From assembly GCA_025201375.1 (NCBI GenBank), contig JAIWZP010000005.1, positions 930,001 to 994,000 on the forward strand: DNA of 64,000 bases, read 5' to 3'. The notes below the pieces were generated by a model. It made no database searches and was not told where the DNA came from. It was given only the letters and a program-made list of their open reading frames with translations. Source of the stretch: Gongronella butleri. Its lineage: Eukaryota; Mucoromycota; Mucoromycetes; Mucorales; Cunninghamellaceae. Positions within the stretch are counted from its first letter, which is position 1, and each line of letters begins with the position of its first letter. Below, in pieces: positions 24,677 through 37,411 of the stretch. Both the position numbers and the translations under genes were made by a program.

Positions 24677-25612
24677 TTAATTGGCGGGCAAGAGTTTGCT
24701 GAAGAGCTCGACGTTGCTGTTGAGGACGCTTTCTGTGAATCTGATGTTTGAGCGGTTTGGTCTATCCCAGGCGATGAGTGCGTGGCGTGTTGTGTCGAGG
24801 ATGTATCTGAATTCCTGGTTTTGGAGCGTGTCGAGGTTGTCGCCGCGGAAGAAGCGAGCGGAGCGCTTCCAGAGCCACACGGAGGCGTTGTGGCGCATGG
24901 CGTACCACTGGACATGCCGGATGAAGGTGTCTAGAGGGAAGAGCGCGACGGCGACGCGGTCGTTCAGGTCGTCGACGATGTCATCGTCTTGTTCGTCGTC
25001 CTTATTGCTGCTGTTGTAGCCCCATTTGCGCGGGTATGACGACTTTAGGAACGCACCACACCCCGACACGGCGTCCAATTGATCGGCAGAAATTGCGGGC
25101 GACGTGTCAGTCGTGCCATCGGCTTGGCGTCGTTTGGATGCGCGTTTTTGGCGCGCGCGTCGCTTTGCAGCGGCCCTTGAAGTGGACGGCATGGCAAAAG
25201 AGTCGCGATCGGGCTTGGTGTAGACGGTCTGAAGGCTGGCGGAGGCCCAATAGTTGCGTATGCTTGCTGTGGACTCTTGAAGCACCAAAAAAGTCTCCTG
25301 ACGCGCGTACGACGCGGGCATTGTGATCTTTTCCGACGACATATCCATGGACAACACCGTGAAGCAGTCTGGCGTGCCCACGGCCACTTGGACGGGCTCA
25401 AATTGGCGTGGGATGCGGTTCAAAAGGCGCGACAGGCGCAGGCGATGGAAGCGGTCCTGCTGCCGGATATACTCGTGGAATGTGCCATTGCACAGCAGCA
25501 GCTGCAGCACCGTCGAGTGCGTCGACGGCGCAAACACGTGCTGGTAGTGCTGGAGCTCCTCGAGCAACACCTGGTCTATAATAAGGTAATACAATTCCAA
25601 GGCAAAAGGCAT
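24677..25612 (-). CDS. Uncharacterised protein, F-box-like N-terminus
   Basis: Intronless 311-aa ORF (minus), ATG at 25612, TAA at 24677-24679. The N-terminus MPFALELYYLIIDQVLLEEL resembles the first helices of an F-box (substrate adaptor of SCF ubiquitin ligases), but the rest of the box is not convincing. A basic Arg/Lys-rich stretch (AAAKRRARQKRASKRRQ, possible nuclear signal) sits near residue 155 and an acidic run (DDEQDDDIVDD) near 205. The C-terminal third is rich in aromatic residues (HVQWYAMRHNASVWLWKRSARFF), suggesting a folded domain. No family recognised. Codon use and lack of stops over 900 nt support coding. Confidence 0.7.
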   Translation of the reverse strand: MPFALELYYLIIDQVLLEELQHYQHVFAPSTHSTVLQLLLCNGTFHEYIRQQDRFHRLRLSRLLNRIPRQFEPVQVAVGTPDCFTVLSMDMSSEKITMPASYARQETFLVLQESTASIRNYWASASLQTVYTKPDRDSFAMPSTSRAAAKRRARQKRASKRRQADGTTDTSPAISADQLDAVSGCGAFLKSSYPRKWGYNSSNKDDEQDDDIVDDLNDRVAVALFPLDTFIRHVQWYAMRHNASVWLWKRSARFFRGDNLDTLQNQEFRYILDTTRHALIAWDRPNRSNIRFTESVLNSNVELFSKLLPAN

Positions 25613-25857
25613 TGGACACGAGAAGTCTAGCTTGTGTTGTTGTGAATAAATAGGGAAGAGAGAGGAAGAAAAGCACACAGGCAAAGGGGGGGGGAAAAAA
25701 AGCCAAACAAGAGAGAAAAAGAAGGCGAGATTGAAGAAAGAGATGCAAAAAAAAACAAAAAAAGATGGTATAAAAATGGTCGAGGGGTTTCAATTTCCGC
25801 TGCTGAGCGTGAATTGGGCATCAGAGATGGCGTTGTCGCACTGGCTCAAAGTGGGTG

Positions 25858-26112
25858 CTAGCCGATGGTGCATCTGCCCATGCCATAATAACTGTCGCAG
25901 CAGCGATTAAAGTTGGCCATGGCAATGTAGTCGTCGAAATGGCAATGCAGCGCGCCCTCCATGCGAATTTGGCCGCGGAGACCCTTGCAACAGTCGGCAG
26001 TGTACAGCAATGGAATCGTCTTGCAAAAACAGTTTGCACCCATGACCTTGTCCACCTGTAACACCAGGTGCACGGTCATGCACACCATTGCGGCCATCGT
26101 CATTCGAACCAT
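25858..26112 (-). CDS. Small secreted cysteine-rich protein
   Basis: 84 aa, single exon (minus). Hydrophobic N-terminus (MTMAAMVCMTVHLVLQVDKV) predicts secretion. The mature part has a C-x-C, CC, C, CC, C arrangement: ANCFCK, ADCCKG, LHCHFDDY, NRCCDSYYGMGRC. Aromatic and Phe/Tyr residues between the last cysteine groups are of a kind I associate with small secreted proteins of early-diverging fungi; the order differs from hydrophobins (C-CC-C-C-CC-C). Function unknown; could be a cell-wall or effector-like protein. Start chosen as the most upstream ATG giving a compact signal peptide. Confidence 0.65.
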   Translation of the reverse strand: MVRMTMAAMVCMTVHLVLQVDKVMGANCFCKTIPLLYTADCCKGLRGQIRMEGALHCHFDDYIAMANFNRCCDSYYGMGRCTIG

Positions 26113-26391
26113 CGAGGGCAAATCAAAACAATTCGGAACAGAAGGAAAGAAATAAAACAAAAAGAAAACAAAAAGGCGTCAAAGAGGATGAGAAACAAAA
26201 AAAAAAATTAAAGGGTGGTGATTTTTCCCTCTCCTTGTTTTATGTTGCACATGAAGCAATTAAGCGGGTTGCCCAGGTGCCCATTGATGAAATTGGGGTG
26301 GAACAGGAGCAAGCTCCCTAACTTTTATGGCCAAATGAAGTGATAAAAGATTGGAAAAAAAAGGGAAAAAGAGAGAACAGAGAGTGCGTGT

Positions 26392-29362
<2,971 letters not shown>

Positions 29363-29377
29363 TTATTATTTCACATT

Positions 29378-31635
29378 TTACTCCATTGTCAAGTTGGCCT
29401 CGGCAGGGTATACGACGATTTTGCGGACTTGGCCGTCGGGGGCAATGAGGAGGCAAGAGGAGAGAACGCCACACTCGCCGTCTTGTTGTGCCGCCATTTT
29501 GCGCCTGTCTGCGCTGACCATGCTGCTGCCCAGGGGCTCTCTTTCGCATGTCACGAGCCTGCAGCCGGTCCCGACGTGGAACACGCCCACCTGGTGCTGA
29601 TGGCGCGGACCGCGACGCGCTTGAAAAATTTTTAAAAGACCACGACGCGCCGAGTACATGACGAGAAACAAAAAGGACCGTCGGTGTGCCCCGTTTTTCT
29701 TTTCTTTTGTCGCCAATTGGTACTGGATCCATCCGCACCGCGCGTCGCGCACACCCTTCCACATGCGCAGCATCTGTGCGCGCTGGATATCCCACAAAAT
29801 CACGCGTCCAAGCGCGTCGCTCGTCACCGCGAGCGTGTGGTGTTGGCTGTTCTGACAGGGTGGCGCCGCCACAATCGATTGGATGGCACGCGAGCTGTCG
29901 GACAGCTGCAGCAGCGCCGGAATGCTCGTGGCGGGCTCTATTGTCTGGCTGGGAGGCGCGTGCATCTCTGGTGTGAATGAATCCACGTTTGAGGGCGGCG
30001 ACGACGCCAATTCGTCCGACTGGCCGGACCACCATGACTTGGCCAGCGAGAACACGGGCGACGCCACGCGCGACACCATGTACGACGCCATGGATACCGC
30101 GGACATGAGCGGGCGGCTGGTCTCATTTGTCGCGTAAAAGCTGATCATCGGGTCAGCGCCCACGGCAATGAAGCGTGCCGTCGCCGTCGCGGGTCCGCGC
30201 GAAAAGGACGACGCGTTGTTGTCGCCCATGCCACCGGTCCCATCGGATGTGCTAGAAAAGATGGCATCCATGGCATTGGCCAGCGCAGGATCCATGTCGC
30301 TCGGGCTCCCCGCAAGCGCCGTCCACCATGCACCTGCAATTTCTTGGATCACGCGGTTTGTGTTGAGCACCGAAGGACCCAGCGAGATCACGTCGCTAAT
30401 CTGCTCTTGGTCCAATTGCCACTTTTTGTACGTGAATGCCGTGTGCATCTTGGACGTGTCGATCCCGCTCTCGCGCTGACCGTCACACACACGCAGCACC
30501 ATCCAAAGACTCTGACCGTCGATGCTGACAATGCGTCCATTCTTAAAAAGAAGCGTGATGTCCTCATCCTCGTAATGTGTCGCTGCAAGCGTGATCCCAG
30601 GCTTTGGCTGTACCCCCTGCTTCTTGTTGCTGATCGTCGACGACGGCGGTGGTGGCGTACGCAGCTTGATGCTTGTCAATGGTGCCGCCTCCAGCAGCTG
30701 CGCCGTCAATAGCGTACCTCCCTATCCATTTTTTTATTGAAAAAAGATGAAAATGTGAGAATGATTAACGCGTCCCTCGCTATTTTTTGGGGGCTGCCGC
30801 TCTTACCGAGGAAAAAACGCGCAGCCATCCGCTACTATAGCCGACCATGACAAATATTTGACTGATGTACGCGTAAAAAAAAAAAGTGGGGACGCAAAAA
30901 GATGAGCTGGGCGAGCGGTGTTTGAGCATGTTACGTACTTTTTCCTTATGGAGGGGACAAAGAGGGGCAGACAGAGCACTGCAGTGATGGTCTCCTTGTC
31001 ATGAACACAGCCTGACCCTTGGCCAACAACAATATACTCGCCCTCATCGGCATGCAGCTGCACAACCACGAATTTGGTGCGATACGCGAGCACAATGGTG
31101 CGCCCAGCTGCCGAGGCCGACACCATATACGACTCTTTGACAATGGGCGGCGGCGGCGACGACGATGGCGACGCATCGCGCCGGCTTTTGTGCAAGGACG
31201 ACACACTGCTGCTGGATGAATCCACCGACCGATGCATCGACCCTGCCGGCGATGGCACTGTGTCTTTGCCGTCGCTGTCCGCTTGCAACCCCGGTGACGT
31301 GCCAAGCTCGCTCGCGTCGCCACTCCCCTGTTCCTGGCAAAAATGCAAAAATGTGAGCATCACAACCTTTTTTCTCTTCAAACACATAAAGGCATGGTAG
31401 CTTTACCGTGTCTAGACCCCACGACCAGTCCTTTTCCCAAGGGTCGTCAGCTACTAGCGCGATGAAGAGCGAAAAAAAAGGAAAAATATGCGATCAGCGC
31501 TCTCCCATCACCATGACTCGTACCTTTTTTGCGCTCGGCTCGTGGCGTCGTGCTCTTGGGTAGCTTTCCAACAAGGATAGATAACACAGGAGCAGGTATG
31601 TAATAATGTGGCTCCAGCTTGGCATGGAACGCCAT
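29378..31635 (-). CDS. RAB3GAP2: RAB3GAP2-type N-terminal domain protein (short form)
   Basis: Regulatory subunit of the Rab3GAP complex, which activates Rab18 and promotes autophagy and lipid-droplet functions in animals. Five exons (minus): 31524-31635, 31407-31453, 30939-31333, 30807-30861, 29378-30721; 650 aa. Diagnostic segments: DDPWEKDWSWGLD; QIFVMVGYSSGWLRVFSSGGTLLTAQLLE; VIQEIAGAWWTAL; MLRMWKGVRDARCGWIQ; RRGLLKIFQARRGPR; and a C-terminal CLLIAPDGQVRKIVVYP. A Ser-rich insert (SSSSSVSSLHKSRRD) and a run of disordered sequence separate the beta-strands. Human RAB3GAP2 is about 1390 aa; this protein ends right after the N-terminal domain, with no C-terminal half found downstream (CEF1 starts 160 bp on). 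Confidence 0.85.
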
Positions 31636-31975
31636 GGTCACGTAAAAAAAAAAAAGGAAGGAAAGACACAAAAATTGGCGCGCAGCCGCGCCAGCTGACA
31701 TTCAACACTTTGCGCCGCAAATGTCCCAGCCCGGTTTGGCTGACACCTTGCTTGCGCTGCTGCGCATGACCGTTTAAATCGTGTTCATTACGCAAAAATT
31801 TACATTTCTCAATGAGAAAGCGTCAAAGCATTACTCTAAAACATCTAACAAACGATGCATGTCCATCGCACCATCGGCTAAAACAACATTTCAGAGCAAA
31901 CGTGGTCTGATATGGGTTCAGGACTTCAGGACATCAGACTAAATCTGGATTTTAAACTTTTTTTGCACCGTACAC

Positions 31976-32007
<32 letters not shown>

Positions 32008-32117
32008 GACTAAGCAACCCTGATTATACAGATGATATCATAGAGCAACAAAATGACTGTTTAAAACAATTACAGCAGGATGTTACTTTGCGCAAAAAAA
32101 GTACACATTAACTGTTT

Positions 32118-32452
32118 GAAAGCGACAAGACGTGTTTTCCGAACTTTGCCGGCTTGTGACGCCTCTAGATTTTTTTTACAGCTCACCTTCCCGCCGATAT
32201 AGTAAAAGGTGCGTCACACGATGAACTACAGTATGACCAATACAGTACGTGGGATGATGGATCCGCACGATTTTTTTAAGCACGCAAATTGCAAAAACGC
32301 CAAATTTGTCCCATTTTCCATTTTGCTCGCCATCCACTTGGCTGACCCGGCTCAAACCAGCTGCATCGTGTTCAGCACAAAATTTGCAACAAAAAAGGTT
32401 AAAACACAAAAGCACCACGACCACTTTTTAAAAATTCAGGGGTCACTCAGGG
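32118..32452. repeat. Dispersed repeat, copy B
   Basis: Same orientation as copy A at 21138-21460. It contains an extra TACAGTATGACCAATACAGTA-like insert (32227-32247) and extra bases before the GCGTCACACGATGAAC block. Direct repeat roughly 11 kb from copy A. Confidence 0.85.
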
Positions 32453-33400
32453 CTGAAAACCCAGCGCCAAAATAATACTATAGGCGTTTCTCCCGATGAG
32501 CCAAACCATATGAATCCAAATTTTGACCAGTGGATACTCGACTCAAAACTTTGATGATTCCAAGTTTTTCCAGAGATCGGTTCGCTCATTCCCGAGAAAA
32601 TGCATATTCATAAAATCAGGGCCAAATCAGGGCCAAAACGATCCCTAAAGGCAAACTTGGCAAGAACTAGACGCGATGTCTTCAAACCACAAGCGCTTTT
32701 ACCGCATTTGTCCGCTGATTCATTTGAGGTGACTTAAGCGTCGAGGCGCTCAGCCGTTGTCGCGGTACGAGGCCAAATGCTGGCTATTTTATATCTTTAC
32801 GCCTATGAAATTGGCACTTCCTCAGAAACTGGCACATCTGGTCCCAAATTTGGGCCATTTGATGGTCGACTCAATTCTCTTACGGTGTAAACTTCTTTTG
32901 CGAATCGGATCACTCACTCGCGAAAAATCTCGAGATTCGTGTTTGCTAGTGAAAATCCAGCGCCAAAAATATTTTACGCGTTTCTCCCGATGAGCGTGAT
33001 CGCATAGCTCCAAATTTAGACCAGCGAATGATCAACTCAAGTCTCCAATGATTCCAAGTTTTTTCGCATATCGGATTGCTCAGTCAAGAGATACGCGTTG
33101 GCTGTAAATCTTGTGCTAAATTGCCCCCTTGGAGCCTTAGATGCTGGCTCGCCACGATCTCAATTCTTTAACCATTTCACTTCCGAAAATACTTTTTTAT
33201 CTTCCCAGCTCACCCGTTTGTTTGGCACATCCCGTGCTTTGATAGGTCGTGTTTTCGCCGAGTAATTGTTTAAACACGCATAATTGACCAATTTAGCCCT
33301 CCTGATGAGTTTTATACAAGGATCTGCACCCAAAAATTGGACATCTACTCTCAATGATCATGAAGAACACTTGAGACAAATTTGGCAGAGATCGGATCAC
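32452..33400. repeat. Degenerate direct repeats of about 140 bp
   Basis: Clearest pair: 32453-32600 and 32949-33095, sharing cagcgccaaaa, gcgtttctcccgatgagc, tccaaatttgaccag-like and atgattccaagttttt blocks, ending with an ATCGG...GCTCA...GAGA tail. A weaker third copy lies at about 32805-32935 (tcccaaatttgggcc, gtcgactcaa, aatcggatcactcactcg) and a fourth trace at 33297-33400. No coding frame is conserved. Confidence 0.65.
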
Positions 33401-33751
33401 AACAACGCCAGCAACGTGTCGAATTGGCGCACTTCTGGGGGTTGCTATGATAATTGGTCCCGAGCAGCATTCAATTTCTACCGGGTTTGCAATGAAGGAT
33501 GCGAGCACCATTCAAAAAAAGCAAATGCACCTCCATGAACAAGTGTCACGACCCTGGATCTTGGGGAATTGCCAAAATACGGGGCGTGTGATGACAACAA
33601 TTTGCCATGCTCCTCCTGGCTGTTGGATCTGCAAGCCTATCAGATAAAATGAATTCGTTGTTCTCAATTCAGAGGTAGGGAGCGGGTATAAATTCTCAAG
33701 ATTGGAACACACCCTGCCCTTTTTTTTTTCTCAATCTTTCTTTTTTAAACG

Positions 33752-34156
33752 ATGGAATACGAAGAAAAATGGTACAATTGGAAGCAAGCATTCGACTTGC
33801 GGCACGCCGAGAAGCCTGCAATTGCGGCAAAGCACGACAGTCGACTAAGTAGGTTCAGGAAATGAAAACAAAAGGAACAAGCGTCAACTGACCTGACTCC
33901 GGTTATTTTTTTTCGACGACCACCCTCTGGTGCGACCCCAACTTTATTTTTCATCGTGCTTTTTCTTTGTTCTTGTTCGGCAGCCGACGTCCACGTGCAA
34001 TTTGACAATGCGGAGAGTGCGGGCCAGTTCATGAAGGAGGTCTATTTGCGCCAGGACGGGAAAAAGGTGTTCAAGGCGGAAAAGTCATTCATGAATCCAC
34101 GCGACCCCGAGCAGGTGCCAAAGGACTATAGCCAGGACTTCTGCATTGTGATGTAG
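33752..34156 (+). CDS. Small protein with C-terminal CaaX prenylation motif
   Basis: Two exons: 33752-33848 and 33984-34156; 89 aa. The C-terminus DFCIVM is a CaaX box whose Met predicts farnesylation, so the protein is probably membrane-anchored. The body is charged (DVHVQFDNAESAGQFMKEVY, KKVFKAEKSFMNPRDPEQVP). Length and lipid box recall heterotrimeric G-protein gamma subunits, but the gamma helix pattern is not evident; I leave the family open. Start chosen at the ATG following a T-rich leader with no upstream in-frame ATG. Confidence 0.6.
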
Positions 34157-34471
34157 TGGGGCTGTTTGGCAACAAGGTCGCACAAACATGGGCTTTTGGC
34201 TTTATTTGGACGATGTTTTTTCTCCTTTCTTTTTTTTTTTTTTTTGTCATGCAAATAAAAAAAAGTGCAGGATCAGTGTTGGGTCCCCTCAATCGAAAAG
34301 GGTGTGATTGCTCCATCACTGGCCCGTCATGAGTCTTTGCTTTTCCTTTGTTTTTTCTCTTATTTCTTTCATTTTGCCTGTTTTTTACTCTTTTTCTGCT
34401 CTGCTGCGTTCAATTAACAGGACACACACCCACTCTCCTTTTGTATTCTCTCAAACTAATGCCATTACAGC
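34157..34471. other. Intergenic upstream of the WWE-like gene
   Basis: T-rich with a 16-nt T run near 34230 and a pyrimidine-rich leader before the ATG at 34472. No gene supported. Confidence 0.5.
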
Positions 34472-35845
34472 ATGAGCACTTATTCTTCTTATGATTACCC
34501 TACTCAGCATGGCCACTCGCGCGCCAACAGTGCGTATATGCCTGGCTACTCGCCCTATATGGATGCGTACGATCCACCTGCATACGATTATAGCTACGGC
34601 GACCCAGCATTGCAACAGCAGCAGCCGCACGCGCCGCCACATCATGCACATTACGTCCCACCGCACCACCATCCGCATCAAGACATGTCTGGCTACTATA
34701 ATTATCCCGGCTCTTACCACGATCCATCCGTCAGTCGCAAGAGGTCGTCGCGCAGGCACGAGGATCCAAATCTCACCTACACTGCGGCGCCACCTGCATC
34801 GCAACGACCCGTTTCCCTGCAAGTGCGTGTGGAAATGTTAAGAAAGCACACAAAAACGCTCATTTTCTCATCGTTTTATTAGCACCAGCGCAACTATTCT
34901 GATCCTGGGACGTCGTACACACCGAGCAATGGCAGCGGGTTTAGCACGAGCAGCCTGGGTAGCGGTGGACGCGTGTACGAGCAAGATGCGGCGTACTATG
35001 ACGGTGCAAGGCAAGATGAACATGACGACGACGACGAGCACATGGACGAGAGCGAGCGCGAGGCTCAGCAAAATGCGGAGCGCAACAAAAACATCCCCAT
35101 CCATCATCCAGAGGACGGTGGCGCGGCAAATGTCATGATTTCCGCGGCAGGAGTGGCTCCACCGGTTGCTCAGCAACAAGCACAGCAGCAGCAGCCATCG
35201 GTTGAGGCGGCGATGCACGACGCCGAGGCATTGATGGCGACACCGGGACAAGAACCCATCTTTTTGGCGACGACGCAGGCCAATGGAGGCGAAAATGGCG
35301 AAACGACGCGTGGCAAAAAGGGTGGCGCGTTCTTGGACCAATTGCGCGGGGCATGGACGCGTCTCAAGAAGCAAGGCGTGCGGCGGCCACCAACTATCCA
35401 GACAATGATGGTCTCCACGCCATTGGGCCAGGTCATGGACGAACATCAACGGCAAGAAGTGCTTAGTAAATTGGCGCCACATGGCGCGGTGACGCCCATG
35501 CAGCCGATCAACGACGACAATGCAATGCGAATTGCGCGTCTCGAGTATATTTGGGTCTTTCAGCAGGCGGCCGATCACCAACAGGTGGTCTGGACGACGT
35601 TTGATTATAACAACCAGGCGTTTTTGCAAGAATACGAGCACCAGCCTGAAGGCATCTCCATTCGCGATTCTCACATTGCCCAGGGAAACATCCCCGTTCA
35701 GGTGTTCCCCAGCCAGGGCCTCTGCTACTATCATCTAGGCTCAAACGTCATGACTCTCCATGTCAGATGCATGCGCAATTCTAGAAAAGTCCGCTTTGTC
35801 TATCGATTCCAAGGTGACAATGCGCCCTTGACGACCATGGCCTAA
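34472..35845 (+). CDS. Disordered protein with a possible divergent WWE-like C-terminal domain
   Basis: Two exons: 34472-34822 and 34883-35845; 437 aa. Residues 1-115 are Tyr/His/Pro/Gln-rich and low-complexity (YSPYMDAYDPPAYDYSYGDP, HHPHQD). Residues about 160-260 are acidic then Gln-rich. The last about 100 residues look folded: EYIWVFQQ, VVWTTFDYNNQAFLQEYEH, GLCYYHLGSNVMTLHVR, RKVRFVYRF. Order and spacing (aromatic pair, W..FDY...LQE, Y.V-L..M.L, R-K-R end) resemble a WWE domain, which binds ADP-ribose or ubiquitin-ligase partners in animals. This is a pattern match by eye, so moderate confidence; existence of the gene is well supported by the long intact second exon. Confidence 0.75.
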
Positions 35846-35886
35846 TAAATAAATAAAAAAAGGGGGGAGAGCGGGAGGGGGCACGC

Positions 35887-35920
<34 letters not shown>

Positions 35921-35957
35921 GCTCTTTTTCCTCTTTTCTTCGTCTTTTTCTTCTTTT
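35846..35957. other. Short intergenic gap with a 29-nt T tract
   Basis: Only 112 bp separate the WWE-like gene stop from the LYS5 ATG. It holds AATAAATAAATAAA just after the stop (polyadenylation-like) and a T run at 35891-35919, then a pyrimidine-rich LYS5 leader. Confidence 0.6.
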
Positions 35958-37150
35958 ATGTCCTTACCGCCCTTTTCCTTTTTTGCTTTTGATACCCATG
36001 AACTAAACGACGAGAACGTAACGCCCAAAAAAAGTGACGAGAAGCAGCGTGGAGGCGCTGACACCCTCTAGTTTGATAGAGCACTCGCGTGCCTGCCTGT
36101 AGAAGAGCACAAGGACGTGCTGCGCTACAAGTTTGCCAAGGATCGTGGTCTCGCGCTAGGAAGCCGACTGTTGCGCCGGTATTACGCAACCAAAGTGCTA
36201 CGAATTGCGCCAGACAAGGTGGTTTTTGAAACCCAAGCGCTAGGCAAGCCCATTCTGGTAAAGGTCGCCATTTTGTCTCGTGTGACGCGATTACCAAGGA
36301 CAAGAAGCGATAAGAGGTGATGGCGCTCATCTTGATTCCTTTTTGTTTTTCCGTGAAAAGAGACATCCCAGAGGGCAATGGGTCGATTTCAACGTTTCGC
36401 ATGATGGCCATTGGGTGATTTTGGGCGGGACGGTGCAGCCCAATCACCACGTCGGTGTGGACGTCGTGGACATGGACCAGGCGACTTTGACGTCCACCTC
36501 TGTCGACGAATGGATTTCCTGTTTTGATGCGCAGGTAATTAGCTAAAAAAAGCCATTTTTTCATTGCAGCTCCTCCACACTTGATCCTTCCCCGATGATT
36601 TGTACCACCGCCTATGGCTATTTTTTTTTTTATCTTTATTTTTTTTTATCCCTAGTTGACAGAAGAAGAAAGGCAATTGCTCAAGCGGTGCGGGGGTGAG
36701 GCCAAAAGCCGGACGTTTTTCCAAATTTGGGCGCTCAAGGAGAGCTATATCAAGGCGACGGGCGAGGGCTTGTCGCTGGACATTGGGCGGCTGAGCCTGC
36801 AGTCCATGCAGTGCAAGGTGGGATGGACCTCACGTGGGCCAAGCTGCCCGGGCGCGGCCACCTGCAAGTGGCAGATCAGCCTGCATGGCAAGCCGCAGCT
36901 TGGTTGGTCCGTCTATTTAGGGTATCTGGATGCTCGTTCCATTGTGGCCGTCAGTCTCGACCACGGCGATCACGGCGCAACTGGGGCTGAAAAAAGAGCT
37001 TGTGTGCACGGAGGCGAATATGACGAGAAATCCGCTTCAAACCATTCCCGGCTTCCCCCCAGCCAAGCCTTCTTGGGCGACGACTTTGTATCGGCGTCGC
37101 CGCTCTTTGTCAGCGTCCCTTTGCTGCAATTGACAGCATTTCATACATAA
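35958..37150 (+). CDS. LYS5: 4'-phosphopantetheinyl transferase, LYS5/AASDHPPT type
   Basis: Transfers phosphopantetheine from CoA to carrier domains, including alpha-aminoadipate reductase of lysine synthesis. Four exons: 35958-36017, 36072-36257, 36361-36534, 36656-37150; 304 aa. N-terminal AFDTHELNDENFDRALACLP and KDVLRYKFAKDRGLALGSRLL match the family. Catalytic motifs: WVDFNVSHDG (about 89-98), GVDVVD (Mg2+-binding D116) and FFQIWALKESYIKATGEGL (W165, E169, K173). The C-terminus WSVYLGYLDARSIVAVSL also fits, followed by a low-complexity tail. Exon 1 is inferred from homology: it starts at an ATG 20 codons before a GTAACG donor. A 51-nt stretch at 36818-36868 has GT...AG borders in frame and could be an optional intron. 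Confidence 0.88.
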
Positions 37151-37411
37151 TAATAAACGACTGGAAGCTCATTGACCGACCGGTTTCAGGGGGGACGCTC
37201 TGTTTGGTTCATGCTTGCTGCGTGCGAATCAGCTTGTGTCACCTTGTTCCCGCAAAGGGTCATTGTTGTGCGATGTGGTGGTTGTGCCTTTCTTTTTTCC
37301 CAAAAGCCAATTCCTCTCTTTCTCTTTCGTTTTTTTATTTTTTTATTTTTTATCCTTTGCCACTTTTTTTTTATTTTTTATCCTTTTTCCCTCCCAAGAA
37401 AAGAAACAAAC
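37151..37411. other. Intergenic upstream of UBTD gene
   Basis: AATAAT signals follow the LYS5 stop; the rest is T-rich leader before the UBTD ATG. No gene supported. Confidence 0.5.

Larger units (their letters stand above)
31636..33751. other. 2.1-kb gene-free, repeat-rich block
   Basis: Includes a T run at 31977-32006, copy B of the dispersed repeat, and a series of degenerate direct repeats (32452-33400). ORFs are short and without domains. The last about 150 bp form the promoter of the small CaaX gene. Confidence 0.6.

Noticed and set aside
31979..32006. Long T homopolymer as a transcription terminator or poly(A) tail of a retroposed cDNA
   Set aside because: Similar runs occur in many introns and intergenic sites; no adjacent cDNA-like sequence or target duplication.
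33752..34156. Assignment as heterotrimeric G-protein gamma subunit
   Set aside because: CaaX box and size fit, but the gamma helical motif and spacing before the box are absent; kept as unknown.
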